Shown in pieces: positions 28,512-38,216 of a DNA stretch of 64,000 nt. The notes beneath the pieces are model-generated. The model was not told where the DNA came from, did not search any database, and was given only the letters and a program-made list of their open reading frames with translations. The stretch is taken from assembly GCA_963830725.1 (NCBI GenBank), contig CAWHNO010000012.1, positions 1 to 64,000 on the forward strand, written 5' to 3'. The position numbers and the translations under genes were made by a program. Every line of letters begins with the position of its first letter. Within the stretch, counting starts at the first letter, position 1. This stretch comes from DASSUW01 sp963830725 (GTDB lineage: Bacteria; Actinomycetota; Thermoleophilia; Solirubrobacterales; Solirubrobacteraceae).

Positions 28512-29224
28512 GAGAGCTCCTCGGGCGCGGTGAACCGGAACCCGACGCCGCGCACGGTGTGCAGGAAGCGCGGGTTGGCGGGGTCGTCGCCCAGCTTCTG
28601 CCGCAGCCAGCGCACGTGGACGTCGAGCGTCTTGGTGGAGCCGAACCAGTTCTCGTCCCACACGCGGTCCATCAGCTGCTCGCGGGTGACCACACGGCCG
28701 GCGTTGCGGATCAGCTCGGCGAGCAGGTCGAACTCCTTGCGGCTGAGCTGGAGCTCGGTGTCGTTCAGATGCGCGCGGCGGGCGCCGATGTCGACCTCGA
28801 GTCCGCCGACGCGGATCGGCCCGGGCGGCGGCGGCTCGAGCTCGGAGGGCTGCGCGGCGCTGCGACGCAGGATCGCCCTGATGCGCGCGATCACCTCGGC
28901 GCCGCTGAACGGCTTGACGACGTAGTCGTCGGCGCCCAGCTCGAGACCGACGATCCGGTCGGCCTCGGTCCCGCGCGCGGTGAGCATGAGGATCGGCACC
29001 GAGCTCGTGCGGCGGATGGCGCGGCAGATGTCGCGACCGTCGCCGTCGGGCAGCGTGAGGTCGAGCAGCACGATCGCGAAGTCGCCGTCGGCCAGCTCGA
29101 GCGCCCGCGCCGCCGTGCGGGCGACGACGGGCTCGAAGCCCTCGCGGGAGAGGGCCTTCGAGAACGGCTCGTAGATGCTCTGCTCGTCCTCGACGAACAG
29201 GACGCGCGGTCGGGCGGGATGCAC
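28508..29224 (-). CDS. OmpR/PhoB-family response regulator
   Basis: A 238-residue regulator. The receiver domain has acidic pair VEDE, phospho-acceptor Asp in IVLLDLTLPDGDG, Thr in MLTARG and Lys in VVKPF. The winged-helix output domain (from about 145) has LSRKEFDLLAELIRNAGRVVTREQL and TVRGVGFRF. Partner of the overlapping histidine kinase. It diverges from the acidic-tail/ApbE cluster at 29318, the most likely target. Confidence 0.93.
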   Translation of the reverse strand: MHPARPRVLFVEDEQSIYEPFSKALSREGFEPVVARTAARALELADGDFAIVLLDLTLPDGDGRDICRAIRRTSSVPILMLTARGTEADRIVGLELGADDYVVKPFSGAEVIARIRAILRRSAAQPSELEPPPPGPIRVGGLEVDIGARRAHLNDTELQLSRKEFDLLAELIRNAGRVVTREQLMDRVWDENWFGSTKTLDVHVRWLRQKLGDDPANPRFLHTVRGVGFRFTAPEELS

Positions 29225-29317
29225 TGCTGCATGTTGTAGTCGCCCCGGCGCGGGTTTTCCCGAGCCTTAACCCTCGGTTGCCGGAGCCTTGGGCGGCGGG
29301 TGACGACGGTGAGGGCC

Positions 29318-29769
29318 ATGACCTTCAGCCGTTCGAGCATCGCCGCCGCCGTCACCGTCTTCGCGCTCGGCCTGCTGGCCGCCGTGGCGCTGGCCGCCGG
29401 CTCCGAGGAGCCGGCCACCACCACCGCACCCGCACCCGCCGCCGAGACCGACCCCCCGGTCGAGGTCCGGACCAAGGTGATCCGCCGCACGATCCACCGC
29501 CGTCCGAAGGCCAAGGCCGCCGCCGCCGCGCCGGCGCCCGCCCGCCGGCGTCAGCCCCGGCCCCGGTGCGCGTCGCGTCGAGCAGCGGCGACGACGACGG
29601 CACGGCCGACCAGGGGCCGGGCGACGCCCCCGGCACGGCGCCGTCGCACGACGACGACGACTGGGACGACGACCACGACGAGTCGGACGACGAGTGGGAC
29701 GACGACGATGACGACAGCGGTCACGGCCGGGGCCGCGGGCGCGGCCGCGGCGGCGACGACGATGACTGA
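29318..29769 (+). CDS. Secreted acidic-tail protein (apparent frameshift)
   Basis: The N-terminus (ATG 29318, GAGG 4 nt upstream) encodes a membrane/signal helix SSIAAAVTVFALGLLAAVALAAG, then VRTKVIRRTIHRRPKAKAAA. At about 29545-29555 the coding pattern moves by one base to PASAPAPVRVASSSGDDDG and a long Asp/Trp-rich tail (DDDDWDDDHDESDDEWDDDDDD) ending GRGRGRGRGGDDDD before TGA 29767-29769. The total length is 1 nt short of a multiple of three, consistent with one lost base. The same tail ends the protein at 26701-27126. Function unknown; a metal- or cation-binding role is a guess. Confidence 0.65.
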
Positions 29770-30194
29770 CGCGGGCGCACCGACAGGACCGTCGGCGCGG
29801 CGCGACGGTTCGGCGGCCCGCGGCGAGCCCGCTCGGCCGGCGCGGCCGCGACGGTTCGGCGCCGGCTGCGCGCCGGCCCTCGAAGCCGCCGGCCGGCTGG
29901 GTCTTCGGCGGCGCGCTCGGCGCGTTCTTCGCCGCGCTCACGCTGCTGGCGTTCCAGGTCCGCGCGGGGCAGGACCCGGCGCTCGGCGCGCCCCAGCCGG
30001 TCGCGCAGGTCCAGAAGCCGACGCCGCGGCGCGTCCTGATCCGCAAGGTCATCAAGCGGGTGGTCATCCACCACCCGCCGGCGGCCTCGTCGTCGTCGCC
30101 GGCCGCTCCAGGTCTCGGCGCCGTCCACGACGTCGCCGGCGCCCGCTCCCGCGCCGGCACCCGCCCCGCGCCGGCCCCCGCGCCCGCCCCCTGA
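29762..30194 (+). CDS. Single-span membrane protein with basic RKVIKR segment (apparent frameshift)
   Basis: ATG 29762 overlaps the stop region of the upstream gene. The first part (MTDAGAPTGPSARRDG...) is basic and cytoplasmic in character. After a +1 base somewhere in 29856-29895 the frame gives PPAGWVFGGALGAFFAALTLLAFQV (membrane helix) and QKPTPRRVLIRKVIKRVVIHH, followed by a Pro/Ala tail to TGA 30192-30194. The basic segment resembles VRTKVIRRTIHRR of the preceding protein. Placed 14 nt before apbE. Confidence 0.55.
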
Positions 30195-30207
30195 CCACGC
30201 AGTCGTC

Positions 30208-31166
30208 ATGACGTTCACCGAGCTCGCCTTCCCCGCGATGGGCACGGCCGTGCGGCTGCTCGCCACCCCGGGCGCACCCCTGTACGGCGCGCGGCGCCTG
30301 ATCGAGGACCTCGAGGCGCGGCTCACGCGCTTCGACCCGCACAGCGAGCTGAGCACGCTCAACGCCGACCCGCGCGAGACGGTGCCGGCGTCGCGGACCC
30401 TGCGAGATGCGATCCGCGCCGCGATCGCGGGCGCCGCCGCGACCGGCGGCCTGGCCGACCCGACGCTGCTCGGCGCGGTCGTCAGAGCCGGCTACGACCG
30501 CTCGCTCGTCGGCCACCCGCGCGCCGACCTGGACGAGGCGCTCGCGGCCGCCCCCGAGCCGCGGCCGGGCGCGCCGTCGCCCGCCGCCGACTGGCGGCGC
30601 GTGAACGTCGACGACGCGAACGGGACGGTCGTCCGCCCGCCCGGCGTCCGCCTCGACCTGGGGGGGAGCGCGAAAGGGCTCGCCGCCGACCTCGCCGTCG
30701 CGCTGCTCGCGCCGCATGGCCCCTGCGCGGCCGACCTCGGCGGCGACCTCCGCGTGAGCGGCGTGCACGAGGTGCTGGTCCCCAATCCGGTCACCGGCAT
30801 GCTGGCCGAGGTACTCGCGCTCGACGGCGACGCGGTCGCCACCTCGGGGATCGACAAGCGGCTGTGGTGGGACGCGGCTCAGCGGCCGGCGCACCACCTG
30901 CTGGACCCGGCCACGCAGCGCCCCGCCTGGACCGGCGTCGTCAGCGCCACCGCCAAAGCGCCCACCGCGGCGCTTGCCGAGGCGCTCGCCAAGGCCGCGA
31001 TCCTGGCCGGCCCGAACGCGGGCCGCACGATCCTCAGCCGGTACGGCGGCCTGCTCATCACCACGCAGGGCGCGGTGCTGACCGCCGAGGCGGCGAAATC
31101 GCCTGGCGGCGATTCCGGGAAGGGATCCGTCGCGCGGATTCCTCCGCGGTCGAGGTGGAGGCGTGA
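30208..31166 (+). CDS. FAD:protein FMN transferase (ApbE-like; frameshift near C-terminus)
   Basis: About 319 residues. ApbE proteins attach FMN covalently to Ser/Thr of extracytoplasmic electron-transfer proteins. Visible: FPAMGTAVRLL, the segment LTRFDPHSELSTLNA, RLDLGGSAKGLAADL, LGGDLRV, ATSGIDKR, and TATAKAPTAALAEALAKA with the metal-site region. At about 31085-31092 one base seems missing; the shifted frame ends GIRRADSSAVEVEA at TGA 31164-31166, which overlaps the next start (GTGA). No lipobox or signal peptide is seen. No obvious FMN-acceptor motif protein lies beside it. Confidence 0.87.
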
Positions 31167-31726
31167 GGGATCCGATGGAGTACGCGTGGTGGCTCGCGAG
31201 CCGCGCCTCCGGCATCGTCGCGCTCGTCCTCATCGCCCTCTCCGTCGCGATCGGGCTCGCGATGGCGGCCAAGGCGCTCCGCAAACCCGGCCTGCCGCGG
31301 ATCCTGATCGCGGTCCACGAGCACGCCGCGCTGGCGGCGCTGGTGGCGATCGCCGTGCACGGCATCACGCTGCTCGGCGACCACTGGCTCGCGCCCGGGA
31401 TCCTGGGCATCGCGGTGCCGTTCGTGATCGACCACGAGCCGGTCTTCACCGGGCTCGGGATCATCGGCGGCTACCTGGCCGCGATCCTCGGGCTGACCTT
31501 CTACCTCCGTCGCCGCATCGGCACGCGCCGCTGGCGCAATCTGCACCGGCTCACGCCGCTCGTCTACGTCCTGGGCGTGGTCCACACGCTGGGCTCCGGC
31601 TCCGACGCCGGCACCCCGTGGATGACCGCCCTGCTGATCGCCACCGGGACGCCGATCCTCTACCTCGGCATCCTGCGCGCGCTGCCGCCGGTCAGTCCCC
31701 GCGCCGCACGTGCCGGATCGGGATGA
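31163..31726 (+). CDS. Ferric-reductase-like transmembrane haem protein
   Basis: A 187-residue membrane protein of the ferric reductase-like/MsrQ-type fold: about five or six helices, with His residues positioned for haem in VHEHAAL, AVHGITL, NLHRLTP and VVHTLGSG. It lacks a flavodoxin-reductase domain, so electrons must come from another component. The GTGA overlap with apbE indicates a common transcript. The last 35 bp overlap the convergent hspR gene. Confidence 0.87.
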   Translation: MRDPMEYAWWLASRASGIVALVLIALSVAIGLAMAAKALRKPGLPRILIAVHEHAALAALVAIAVHGITLLGDHWLAPGILGIAVPFVIDHEPVFTGLGIIGGYLAAILGLTFYLRRRIGTRRWRNLHRLTPLVYVLGVVHTLGSGSDAGTPWMTALLIATGTPILYLGILRALPPVSPRAARAGSG

Positions 31727-32133
31727 GCGCCGTGCCGGGCGCCTCGTAGCGCACGATCTCGGCCCGAACCGACTGGCGGACCTTCTCGAGCTGGGCGATC
31801 TCGTCCTGCAAGCGTCGCCGCCCGGTGCTCCAGGGCGTCGACCTTGCGCTGCAGCCGGCCCAGCTTGTCCTCGAGCTCGAACACCCGCTCGACGCCGGCG
31901 AGGTTCATCCCGAGCTCGGTCGTCATCTCCTGGATCCGCCGCAGCCGCTCGACGTCATCGTGCGAGTACAGGCGCGTGCCCTTCGGTGACCGCTTGGGCT
32001 CGATCAAGCCGCGCGCCTCGTACATGCGCAGCGTCTGCGGGTGCATGTCGGCAAGCTCGGCGGCGACCGAGATCATGAACACGCCGCGGTCGGTCGCGAC
32101 CCGTGCGGTGATGCGAGTACGCCGAGAGGCCAT
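31692..32133 (-). CDS. hspR: HspR, MerR-family heat-shock repressor (frameshift near C-terminus)
   Basis: MerR-type winged helix FMISVAAELADMHPQTLRMYEARGLIEPKRSPKGTRLYS...DVERLRRI, then a coiled coil (LAGVERVFELEDKLGRLQRKVDALE). After about 31810 the coding sense moves by one base to LQDEIAQLEKVRQSVRAEIV.YEAPGTALIPI and a stop at 31694-31692; the length is one base over a multiple of three. HspR represses dnaK and clpB operons in actinobacteria. Its ATG overlaps the dnaJ stop, so it is the fourth gene of the operon and presumably autoregulated. Confidence 0.88.
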
Positions 32134-33242
32134 CAGGACCGGCCTCCGGCGGCCTCCCGCAGGAGCGACTCGCGCGGGTTGCCGTTCATCGCCTGCGACA
32201 GCGCCTCGACCGCCTGGCGCTGCTCGTCGGTGAGGTCGCGCGGGACGTCGATCACGAAGCGGTAGTGGATGTCGCCGCGCTTGCCGCCGGACAGGCCGGG
32301 CGGGCCCTCGCCGCGGAGGCGCTGGACGGTGCCGTGCTTCGTGCCGCCGGGCACGCGCAGCTTCTTCGTGCCGTGCAGCGTCGGCACCTCGACATCGGCG
32401 CCGCGCATCGCCTCGGCGACCGTGATCGGCACCTCGACCTCGAAGTGGTCGCCCTTGCGGCGGAAGACCGGCGACTCGGCGACGTGGCAGACGACGTAGA
32501 GGTCGCCCGCCGGGCCGCCGCGCAGACCGGCCTCGCCCTTGCCGGGCAGTCGGATCTTCGAGCCGTCCTTGACGCCCGGCGGGATGTTGACGCGGTACTT
32601 CTTGAGCTCGCGCAGCCGCCCGGCGCCGGCACAGGTCGGGCACGGCTCCTCGATCACGGTGCCGGATCCGCCGCAGCGCGAGCACGGGCGGGTGATCGAG
32701 AAGACGCCCTGGCCCTGGGACTCCACGCCGCGACCCTGACAGACCGGGCAGACGATCGGCGAGGTCCCCGGCTTGGCGCCCGTTCCGCGGCAGGTGTTGC
32801 AGGCCACGTGCGTGGCGACCGAGACCGGCACCTGCGCGCCCTCCACCGCCTGCTCGAACGACAGCGAGACCGTCGTCTCGAGGTCACGGCCGCGCTCGGC
32901 GGCCGGCCGCGTGCGCGCGCCGCCACGGCCCGCGGTCGTGTTGAAGATGTTCGACAGGATGTCCGAGAAGGAGCCGAAGTCGGCGCTCCCGGCGCCGCCC
33001 GGCCCGCCGCCGAACGGCGTGCCGAACACGGACTGGCCGCGGTCGTACTTCTTGCGCTTCTCCGGGTCTCCGAGCACGTCGTAGGCCTCGGAGATCCGCT
33101 TGAAGCGCTCCTCCGCGCCGGCCTCCTTGTTCGTGTCCGGGTGGTATTGGCGCGCGAGCTTGCGGTACGACTTCTTGATGTCCTCCTGCGAGGCCTTCCG
33201 GTCGACCCCGAGGGTCTTGTAGTAGTCGTCGGCGCGCGCCAT
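32133..33242 (-). CDS. dnaJ: Chaperone protein DnaJ (Hsp40)
   Basis: A 369-residue type I DnaJ. J domain (1-70) with HPD in QYHPDTN, Gly/Phe-rich region (GTPFGGGPGGAG), four zinc-finger repeats CNTCRGTG, CPVCQGRG, CSRCGGSG, CPTCAGAG, and C-terminal substrate-binding domains. It stimulates the DnaK ATPase. 9 nt after grpE; the stop overlaps the hspR start by one base. Confidence 0.97.
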   Translation of the reverse strand: MARADDYYKTLGVDRKASQEDIKKSYRKLARQYHPDTNKEAGAEERFKRISEAYDVLGDPEKRKKYDRGQSVFGTPFGGGPGGAGSADFGSFSDILSNIFNTTAGRGGARTRPAAERGRDLETTVSLSFEQAVEGAQVPVSVATHVACNTCRGTGAKPGTSPIVCPVCQGRGVESQGQGVFSITRPCSRCGGSGTVIEEPCPTCAGAGRLRELKKYRVNIPPGVKDGSKIRLPGKGEAGLRGGPAGDLYVVCHVAESPVFRRKGDHFEVEVPITVAEAMRGADVEVPTLHGTKKLRVPGGTKHGTVQRLRGEGPPGLSGGKRGDIHYRFVIDVPRDLTDEQRQAVEALSQAMNGNPRESLLREAAGGRS

Positions 33243-33251
33243 CCCGCCTCC

Positions 33252-33860
33252 CTACGCCGCCACGACCACGCGCGCGGGGCGCAGCACCGCGCCGTTGAGC
33301 CGGTAGCCCTGCTGGTAGACCTCGATCACCGTCCCCGGCTCGGCGTCCTCGGACGGCTGTGACGCCATCGCCTCGTGCTCGTTGGGGTCGAACGGCTCGC
33401 CCTGCGGCGAGAACGCCTCGATGCCGACGCGGGCCAGCGCCGTGCGCAGCTCTTCGGCCACCATCGCGAAGCCCTTGACCACGTCCTCGTGGCCTTCGGC
33501 CGCCTTCAAGGCGATCTCGAGGTGGTCGATCGCCGGCAGCAGCTCCTTGGCCACCTTCGCGACGCCGCGATCCACCGCGGCGGCGTTCTCGCGCGCCATC
33601 CGCTTGCGGTAGTTCTCGAAGTCGGCCTGCGTGCGCTGTGCGAGCGCGAGGTACTCGTCGCGCTCCTTCGCGCGCGCGAGCAGCTCCTTGAGATCGTGCT
33701 CCACCGCCTCGGGAGAATCCGCCCCAGCGGATTCTCCCAAGGCACCGGCAGCAGCCGGGGCCGCAGCGTCACCAAACGACGTCTCGCCGGTGCCCGAAGC
33801 CCCGGGATGGGGCGGCGCGGCGGCGGTGAACTCCTCGGTCTTGGTCTCCTCGGAGGCCAT
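33252..33860 (-). CDS. grpE: Nucleotide exchange factor GrpE
   Basis: A 202-residue GrpE: a disordered acidic/Ala-rich N-terminus (1-50), a long helix (AQRTQADFENYRKRMARE), and the beta domain with GVEAF-like GIEAFSPQGEPFDPNEHEA and VYQQGYRLNGAVLRPARV. It releases ADP from DnaK. Directly follows dnaK (2 nt gap). Confidence 0.96.
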   Translation of the reverse strand: MASEETKTEEFTAAAPPHPGASGTGETSFGDAAAPAAAGALGESAGADSPEAVEHDLKELLARAKERDEYLALAQRTQADFENYRKRMARENAAAVDRGVAKVAKELLPAIDHLEIALKAAEGHEDVVKGFAMVAEELRTALARVGIEAFSPQGEPFDPNEHEAMASQPSEDAEPGTVIEVYQQGYRLNGAVLRPARVVVAA

Positions 33861-33862
33861 CG

Positions 33863-35761
<1,899 letters not shown>

Positions 35762-35779
35762 ATGCCTGCTCCTCTATAA

Positions 35780-35806
35780 AGATCTCAGTCTGCTTGACGC
35801 AGATTG
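35780..35806 (-). promoter_or_regulatory. HAIR-like operator upstream of dnaK
   Basis: AGATCTCAGTC at 35780-35790 is identical to the first arm of the clpB operator; the second arm (GACGCAGATTG) is a weaker copy, with 5 nt between. It overlaps the last codons and stop of nth, so the dnaK promoter must lie inside the 3' end of nth. Likely HspR target by position and by similarity to the clpB site. Confidence 0.55.
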
Positions 35807-36429
35807 TAGCCGGTCGGGCACATCCGCAGCAGCGCGCACTCGTCACACAGCGGGCGCCGCGCATGGCACGTCCGGCGACCGTGCCGGAGGAGGTTGACGT
35901 GGAACTCGAGCTCCTGCCCGCGCGGGGTCATGGCGAGCATCTCGTCGTGCATCTCGTGGAACGGCGCTCCCTCGCGGAACAGGCCCAGGCGGGTGCCGAC
36001 ACGCGAGACGTGCGTGTCGACAGGCACGTCGCGCTCGCCGTAGGCGAACAGCCGCACGCAGGCCGCCGTCTTGCGCCCGACCCCCGGGAGCGAGACGAGG
36101 AAGTCCTGATCGCGCAGGTGATCGCCGTCCATCGGCTCCGGGAGCGCTCGCAGGATCTCCTGGATGCGGACCGACTTGACCTTCGAGATCCCGCCTGGCC
36201 GGATCGCCTCCTCGACCTCCTCGTTCGGCGCGTCGCGAACCGCCTCCCAGCTCCCGAAGCGTGCGCGCAGGCGCAGGAAGGCGACGTCGCGGTTGCGGTC
36301 GTTGGTCGACTGCGAGAGGACGGTGAGGATCAGCTCGTCGAGCCCGTGCCCGTGCGGCGGAGCGGCCGGCCGGCCGTAGAGCTCACGCAGCCTGTCGCGT
36401 ATGCGCCGGACGCGGGCTCGGGAGACCAT
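35785..36429 (-). CDS. nth: Endonuclease III-type DNA glycosylase/AP lyase
   Basis: A 214-residue HhH-GPD enzyme: LSQSTNDRN helix, hairpin-helix LPGVGRKTAACV with the catalytic Lys, catalytic Asp in PVDTHVSR, and the iron-sulfur loop Cys-x6-Cys-x2-Cys-x5-Cys (CHARRPLCDECALLRMC). Acts on oxidised pyrimidines. Its 3' end holds the dnaK operator, and its start overlaps the 3' end of the kinase remnant. Confidence 0.92.
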   Translation of the reverse strand: MVSRARVRRIRDRLRELYGRPAAPPHGHGLDELILTVLSQSTNDRNRDVAFLRLRARFGSWEAVRDAPNEEVEEAIRPGGISKVKSVRIQEILRALPEPMDGDHLRDQDFLVSLPGVGRKTAACVRLFAYGERDVPVDTHVSRVGTRLGLFREGAPFHEMHDEMLAMTPRGQELEFHVNLLRHGRRTCHARRPLCDECALLRMCPTGYNLRQAD

Positions 36430-36691
36430 CGAGCCATCGAATCACGTCCGCGACCGACGGGCGCTCCGCGGGGTCGTCAGCCACTTCGAGACCCAGGCCG
36501 GCCCAGCGCAGGACGGCGCCGATGCCCCACACGTCGGCCGTCTCGCTCACGCGGCCGCCCCGCGCCTGTTCGGGGGCCATCCAGCGCCGCGTACCCGTCC
36601 CGGACTCGATGGGTCCCGGCGGCTGGGCGATGCTGAAGTCGATCAGCTTCAGGCGCCCGCCGCCGGCGATCGCCCGCGTGCCGAAGTGCAC
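36383..36691 (-). pseudogene. C-lobe remnant of a Ser/Thr protein kinase
   Basis: About 100 residues match the end of an eukaryotic-like kinase: LKLIDFSIAQPPG (DFG changed to DFS), GTRRWMAPEQARGG, ADVWGIGAVL, and the PAERPSVADVI.WLDGL tail. The N-lobe, VAIK lysine and HRD loop are missing; the place of HRD reads VVHFGTRAIAGGG. Weak coding similarity continues up to about 36770. It cannot be an active kinase. Overlaps the nth start by 47 bp. Confidence 0.65.
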
Positions 36692-36801
36692 GACGAGCAG
36701 GATCCCGGCGAGCTCGATCAGGTCGACCAGCGGCGAGAACGCACCGCGGATGCGGACCGACCGGGAAGCGGCCGGGAACGGAAGTGGAAAGACTTGGCCG
36801 A

Positions 36802-37563
36802 ATGGAGCGCGAGCGCCTTGACGTCGACGGCACGCTCGTGAGCTGGCTGCACGCCCCGTGCGAGGACCCGCCGGTCCTGTTCGTGCACGGCGTGCCGGAC
36901 TCGGCCGTCATGTGGACGCCGTTCCTGGAGCGCACGGGCGGGATCGCGGTGGACCTGCCCGGGTTCGGGGAGAGCGGCAAGCCCGCCGGCTGGCCGTACT
37001 CGCTCGAGGGCTACGCCGCCTTCCTGCCCGCCTTCCTCGACCACCTCGGCATCGACCGCGTGCGGCTCGTCGCCCACGACTGGGGCGGCGTGGCGCTCAC
37101 GCTCGGCGAGCGCATCGAGCGGCTCGCGGCCATCGACGTGCTGCCGCTGCTGCCCGGCCACCGGTGGCCGTGGATCGCCCGGGTCTGGCGCACCCCCGTG
37201 CTGGGCGAGCTGGCGATGGGCTTCACGGGCGGCACCATGCTGCGGCGCGTCGGCGGGCTGTCACGCGAGCACGCCGACACGATCCTGCGGTACTTCGACC
37301 ACGGCACGCAGCGGGCGATCCTCAAGCTCTACCGGTCCGCGCGCGAGAACCGCGCCGCGCTCGACGCCATCACGGCGCCGGCGCTCGTCGTCTGGGGGGC
37401 GCGCGATCGCTACCTCGGGCCCGCGTGGGCCGAGCGGATCGCAGCCGAGCTGGGCGGTGAGACGAGCGTCGAGATCGTCCCCGAGGCCGGCCATTGGCCA
37501 TGGCTGGATCGGTCCGAAATCCTGCAGATAGTGCACGATTTCATCAATTGCTCATCCAGGTGA
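36802..37563 (+). CDS. Alpha/beta hydrolase, haloalkane-dehalogenase/epoxide-hydrolase type
   Basis: A 253-residue hydrolase. Oxyanion region VHGVPDS, nucleophile Asp rather than Ser in VAHDWGGVA, a helical cap domain (about 120-190), acid Asp in WGARDRYLG, and His in EAGHWPWLDR. The Asp nucleophile places it with dehalogenases/epoxide hydrolases, although the substrate is unknown. ATG 36802 is chosen (GGAAAG 11 nt upstream) over GTG 36784. Confidence 0.87.
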   Translation: MERERLDVDGTLVSWLHAPCEDPPVLFVHGVPDSAVMWTPFLERTGGIAVDLPGFGESGKPAGWPYSLEGYAAFLPAFLDHLGIDRVRLVAHDWGGVALTLGERIERLAAIDVLPLLPGHRWPWIARVWRTPVLGELAMGFTGGTMLRRVGGLSREHADTILRYFDHGTQRAILKLYRSARENRAALDAITAPALVVWGARDRYLGPAWAERIAAELGGETSVEIVPEAGHWPWLDRSEILQIVHDFINCSSR

Positions 37564-37591
37564 CAGCCCGAGGTCATAGTTTGTCCTGGTC

Positions 37592-38107
37592 GTGGGGGAT
37601 TCCAGGCGCACCGCCGCGTCGCTGACGCTTGCCGCGAGTTGCCTGCTGACGACGCTGTTCGCAGCCCCCGGCATCGCCACGGCGGCCGCGAACCCGCGCT
37701 TCGACGGCCGGGAGCGGGCGATGGTGCGCGCCATCAACCGGCAGCGGGCGAAGCACGGGGTGGGGAAGCTGAACGCGAGCCGCCGGCTCGCGAGGGCGGC
37801 CGACTTCCACTCGTGGGAGATGCTCGACGCCGACTACTTCGCGCACCAGTCGCGCGACGGCGGGCCGTTCGACGAGCGCATCCGGCGCTTTGCGAACCAC
37901 CGCTCGGTCGGAGAGACCCTCGCCATGCTGGGCCGCTGCGGACCGAGGGCGGCCAGGCGCGTCGTGCGCATGTGGATGAACTCCCCCGGCCACCGCGCGA
38001 TCCTGCTGTCGACGTCGTATCGGCGCGTCGGGCTCGGCAGGCGGACCGGCGACCTCGGCGGCGACCGGGTCTGCGTCGTCACCGCCGACTTCGGCTCGCG
38101 TAAGTAA
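37592..38107 (+). CDS. Secreted CAP-superfamily (SCP/PR-1) protein
   Basis: A 171-residue exported protein: signal peptide (SLTLAASCLLTTLFAAPGIATA) then a CAP domain with INRQRAKHGVGKL, SWEMLDADYFAHQS, GETLAM and WMNSPGHRAILL. The conserved His/Glu cavity residues are present (AHQS; GETL; SPGHR). Function in bacteria is unclear. Start is GTG 37592. Two 48-bp hairpin repeats follow 5 nt after its stop. Confidence 0.88.
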   Translation: MGDSRRTAASLTLAASCLLTTLFAAPGIATAAANPRFDGRERAMVRAINRQRAKHGVGKLNASRRLARAADFHSWEMLDADYFAHQSRDGGPFDERIRRFANHRSVGETLAMLGRCGPRAARRVVRMWMNSPGHRAILLSTSYRRVGLGRRTGDLGGDRVCVVTADFGSRK

Positions 38108-38112
38108 TCGAG

Positions 38113-38206
38113 TGCGGCTTACTCGCAGTCGCAAGCTCCTGCGAGCGCCTTAGCATCCGATGCGGCTTACTCGCAATCGCAAGCTCCTGCGAGCGCCTTA
38201 GCATCG
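38113..38206. repeat. Two tandem 48-bp hairpin repeats
   Basis: Units start at 38113 and 38161 (exact 48-bp period) and differ at one internal base (G/A at position 16) and the last three. Each contains the inverted pair CTCGCA...TGCGAG around CTCC-type loops and ends GCGCCTTAGCATC. The pair fills nearly the whole gap between the CAP gene stop (38107) and the next ATG (38217). Since 48 is a multiple of three, the minus strand reads as a repeated 16-residue peptide, which I take as incidental. Confidence 0.85.
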
Positions 38207-38216
38207 TTTGGCGACA

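Noticed and set aside
30124..30210. In-frame fusion of the RKVIKR membrane protein to ApbE
   Set aside because: A Pro/Ala-rich frame does run into ApbE, but only after a further frameshift; ApbE has its own ATG at 30208 and a stop is available at 30192-30194.
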